This document shows positions 41,688 through 41,980 of a DNA stretch of 41,980 nt, in pieces. The DNA is from Gluconobacter kanchanaburiensis NBRC 103587 (lineage in GTDB: Bacteria; Pseudomonadota; Alphaproteobacteria; Acetobacterales; Acetobacteraceae). Position 1 is the first letter of the stretch. Each line of letters opens with the position of its first letter. The notes under the pieces are model-generated. The model ran no database searches and was not told the origin of the DNA. It saw nothing but the letters and a program-made list of their open reading frames with translations. The stretch spans positions 1-41,980 of the forward strand of contig NZ_BJVA01000020.1 in NCBI RefSeq assembly GCF_007988905.1, given 5' to 3'. The translations under genes were made by a program, and so were the position numbers.

Positions 41688-41980
41688 GTCTGTCAGCTTT
41701 ATCTACCCGACGGGGTTGCCGTCAGTGGGACGATCAAGGGCGAACTCTATGTTAATTCGGGTGACGTCATGTTCCGCTCGACTGTCCGTAGTGGAGGGAA
41801 AGTCGAAGTTAATTTATGGGGACGGGGCCAAGATAAGATCGTGGCCCCGTCCGGCTCTGAAGTTGGTGGCACGATTGTCGAAATAGGCGTTTACTTTGTG
41901 GAGCTCAATGGCAATCATGGTGCCGGAACCCTCCTGTCTGGCGGAGCTCTCGTCTCGAGCGGTGTCATGGAACACGAGGT
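41688..41980 (+). pseudogene. Fragment of an AIDA-like autotransporter passenger, runs off the window
   Basis: One frame from about 41688 to the window end encodes glycine/valine-rich repeats of the AIDA/adhesin type (LYVNSGDVMFRSTVRSGGKV, VAPSGSEVGGTIVEIG, GTLLSGGALVSSGVMEHE). Between the receptor stop and these repeats this frame has no ATG, GTG or TTG and no signal peptide. The first Met (41769) lies inside a repeat. The 5' end of the gene therefore seems to be missing. The rest lies beyond the window, so whether the remainder is intact cannot be seen. Confidence 0.55.

Overview
The window reads as a chromosomal segment of an acetic acid bacterium (Acetobacteraceae, Gluconobacter-like). 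This is inferred from the moderately GC-rich alphaproteobacterial codon use, the thiC-thiO-thiS-thiG-thiE-thiF-thiD order, the many TonB-dependent receptors, the OprB-type porin and the accessory sugar loci. The genus is a guess. I see no rRNA, tRNA, CRISPR array, insertion sequence or replication origin. Genes are packed into tightly overlapping operons (ATGA or GTGA junctions), and several start at GTG or TTG.

Region 1 (1-6408, + strand) is a terminator of an off-window gene, a TPP riboswitch, and a seven-gene thiamine operon. It makes the pyrimidine (ThiC, ThiD) and the thiazole (ThiO, ThiS, ThiG, and a ThiF-like adenylyltransferase fused to a rhodanese domain), and joins them with ThiE.

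Region 2 (6418-13709, - strand) is an operon transcribed away from 13.7 kb: a secreted GH76 alpha-1,6-mannanase-type hydrolase, a sugar-binding protein, an IolE-like TIM-barrel isomerase/epimerase, a ROK kinase, two ABC sugar permeases and a ROK repressor. It has no ABC ATPase. A 529-bp AT-rich control region separates it from region 3.

Region 3 (14239-20673, + strand) is a Gfo/Idh/MocA dehydrogenase, a large TonB-dependent receptor, and a 750-aa exported protein. That protein joins a Ca2+-dependent PI-PLC-like domain to an AppA-like histidine acid phosphatase (phytase) domain. Regions 2 and 3 together suggest a system that takes apart mannosylated phosphatidylinositol (yeast GPI or inositol-phosphoceramide glycans, or actinobacterial PI-mannosides) into mannose, inositol and phosphate. 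This is the most interesting proposal in the window, and it is inference.

Region 4 (20732-22780) is a divergent LysR/YeiH-family pair. Region 5 (22891-31645, + strand) is an ECF sigma factor, a FecR-type anti-sigma factor, an STN-domain TonB receptor, a secreted probable beta-propeller protein, a PiT phosphate transporter and an OprB-like porin. The layout is that of a cell-surface-signalling uptake locus, here next to phosphate uptake rather than iron genes.

Region 6 (31701-41980) starts with an MFS remnant. It then holds an IclR-regulated acid-catabolism cluster: AMP-forming ligase, Zn alcohol dehydrogenase, unusual crotonase, ACS-family MFS transporter and DszC-like flavin monooxygenase. 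A perfect 15-bp palindrome lies in the divergent promoter. A third, unrelated TonB receptor follows, and the window ends in an apparently start-less fragment of an AIDA-like autotransporter passenger.
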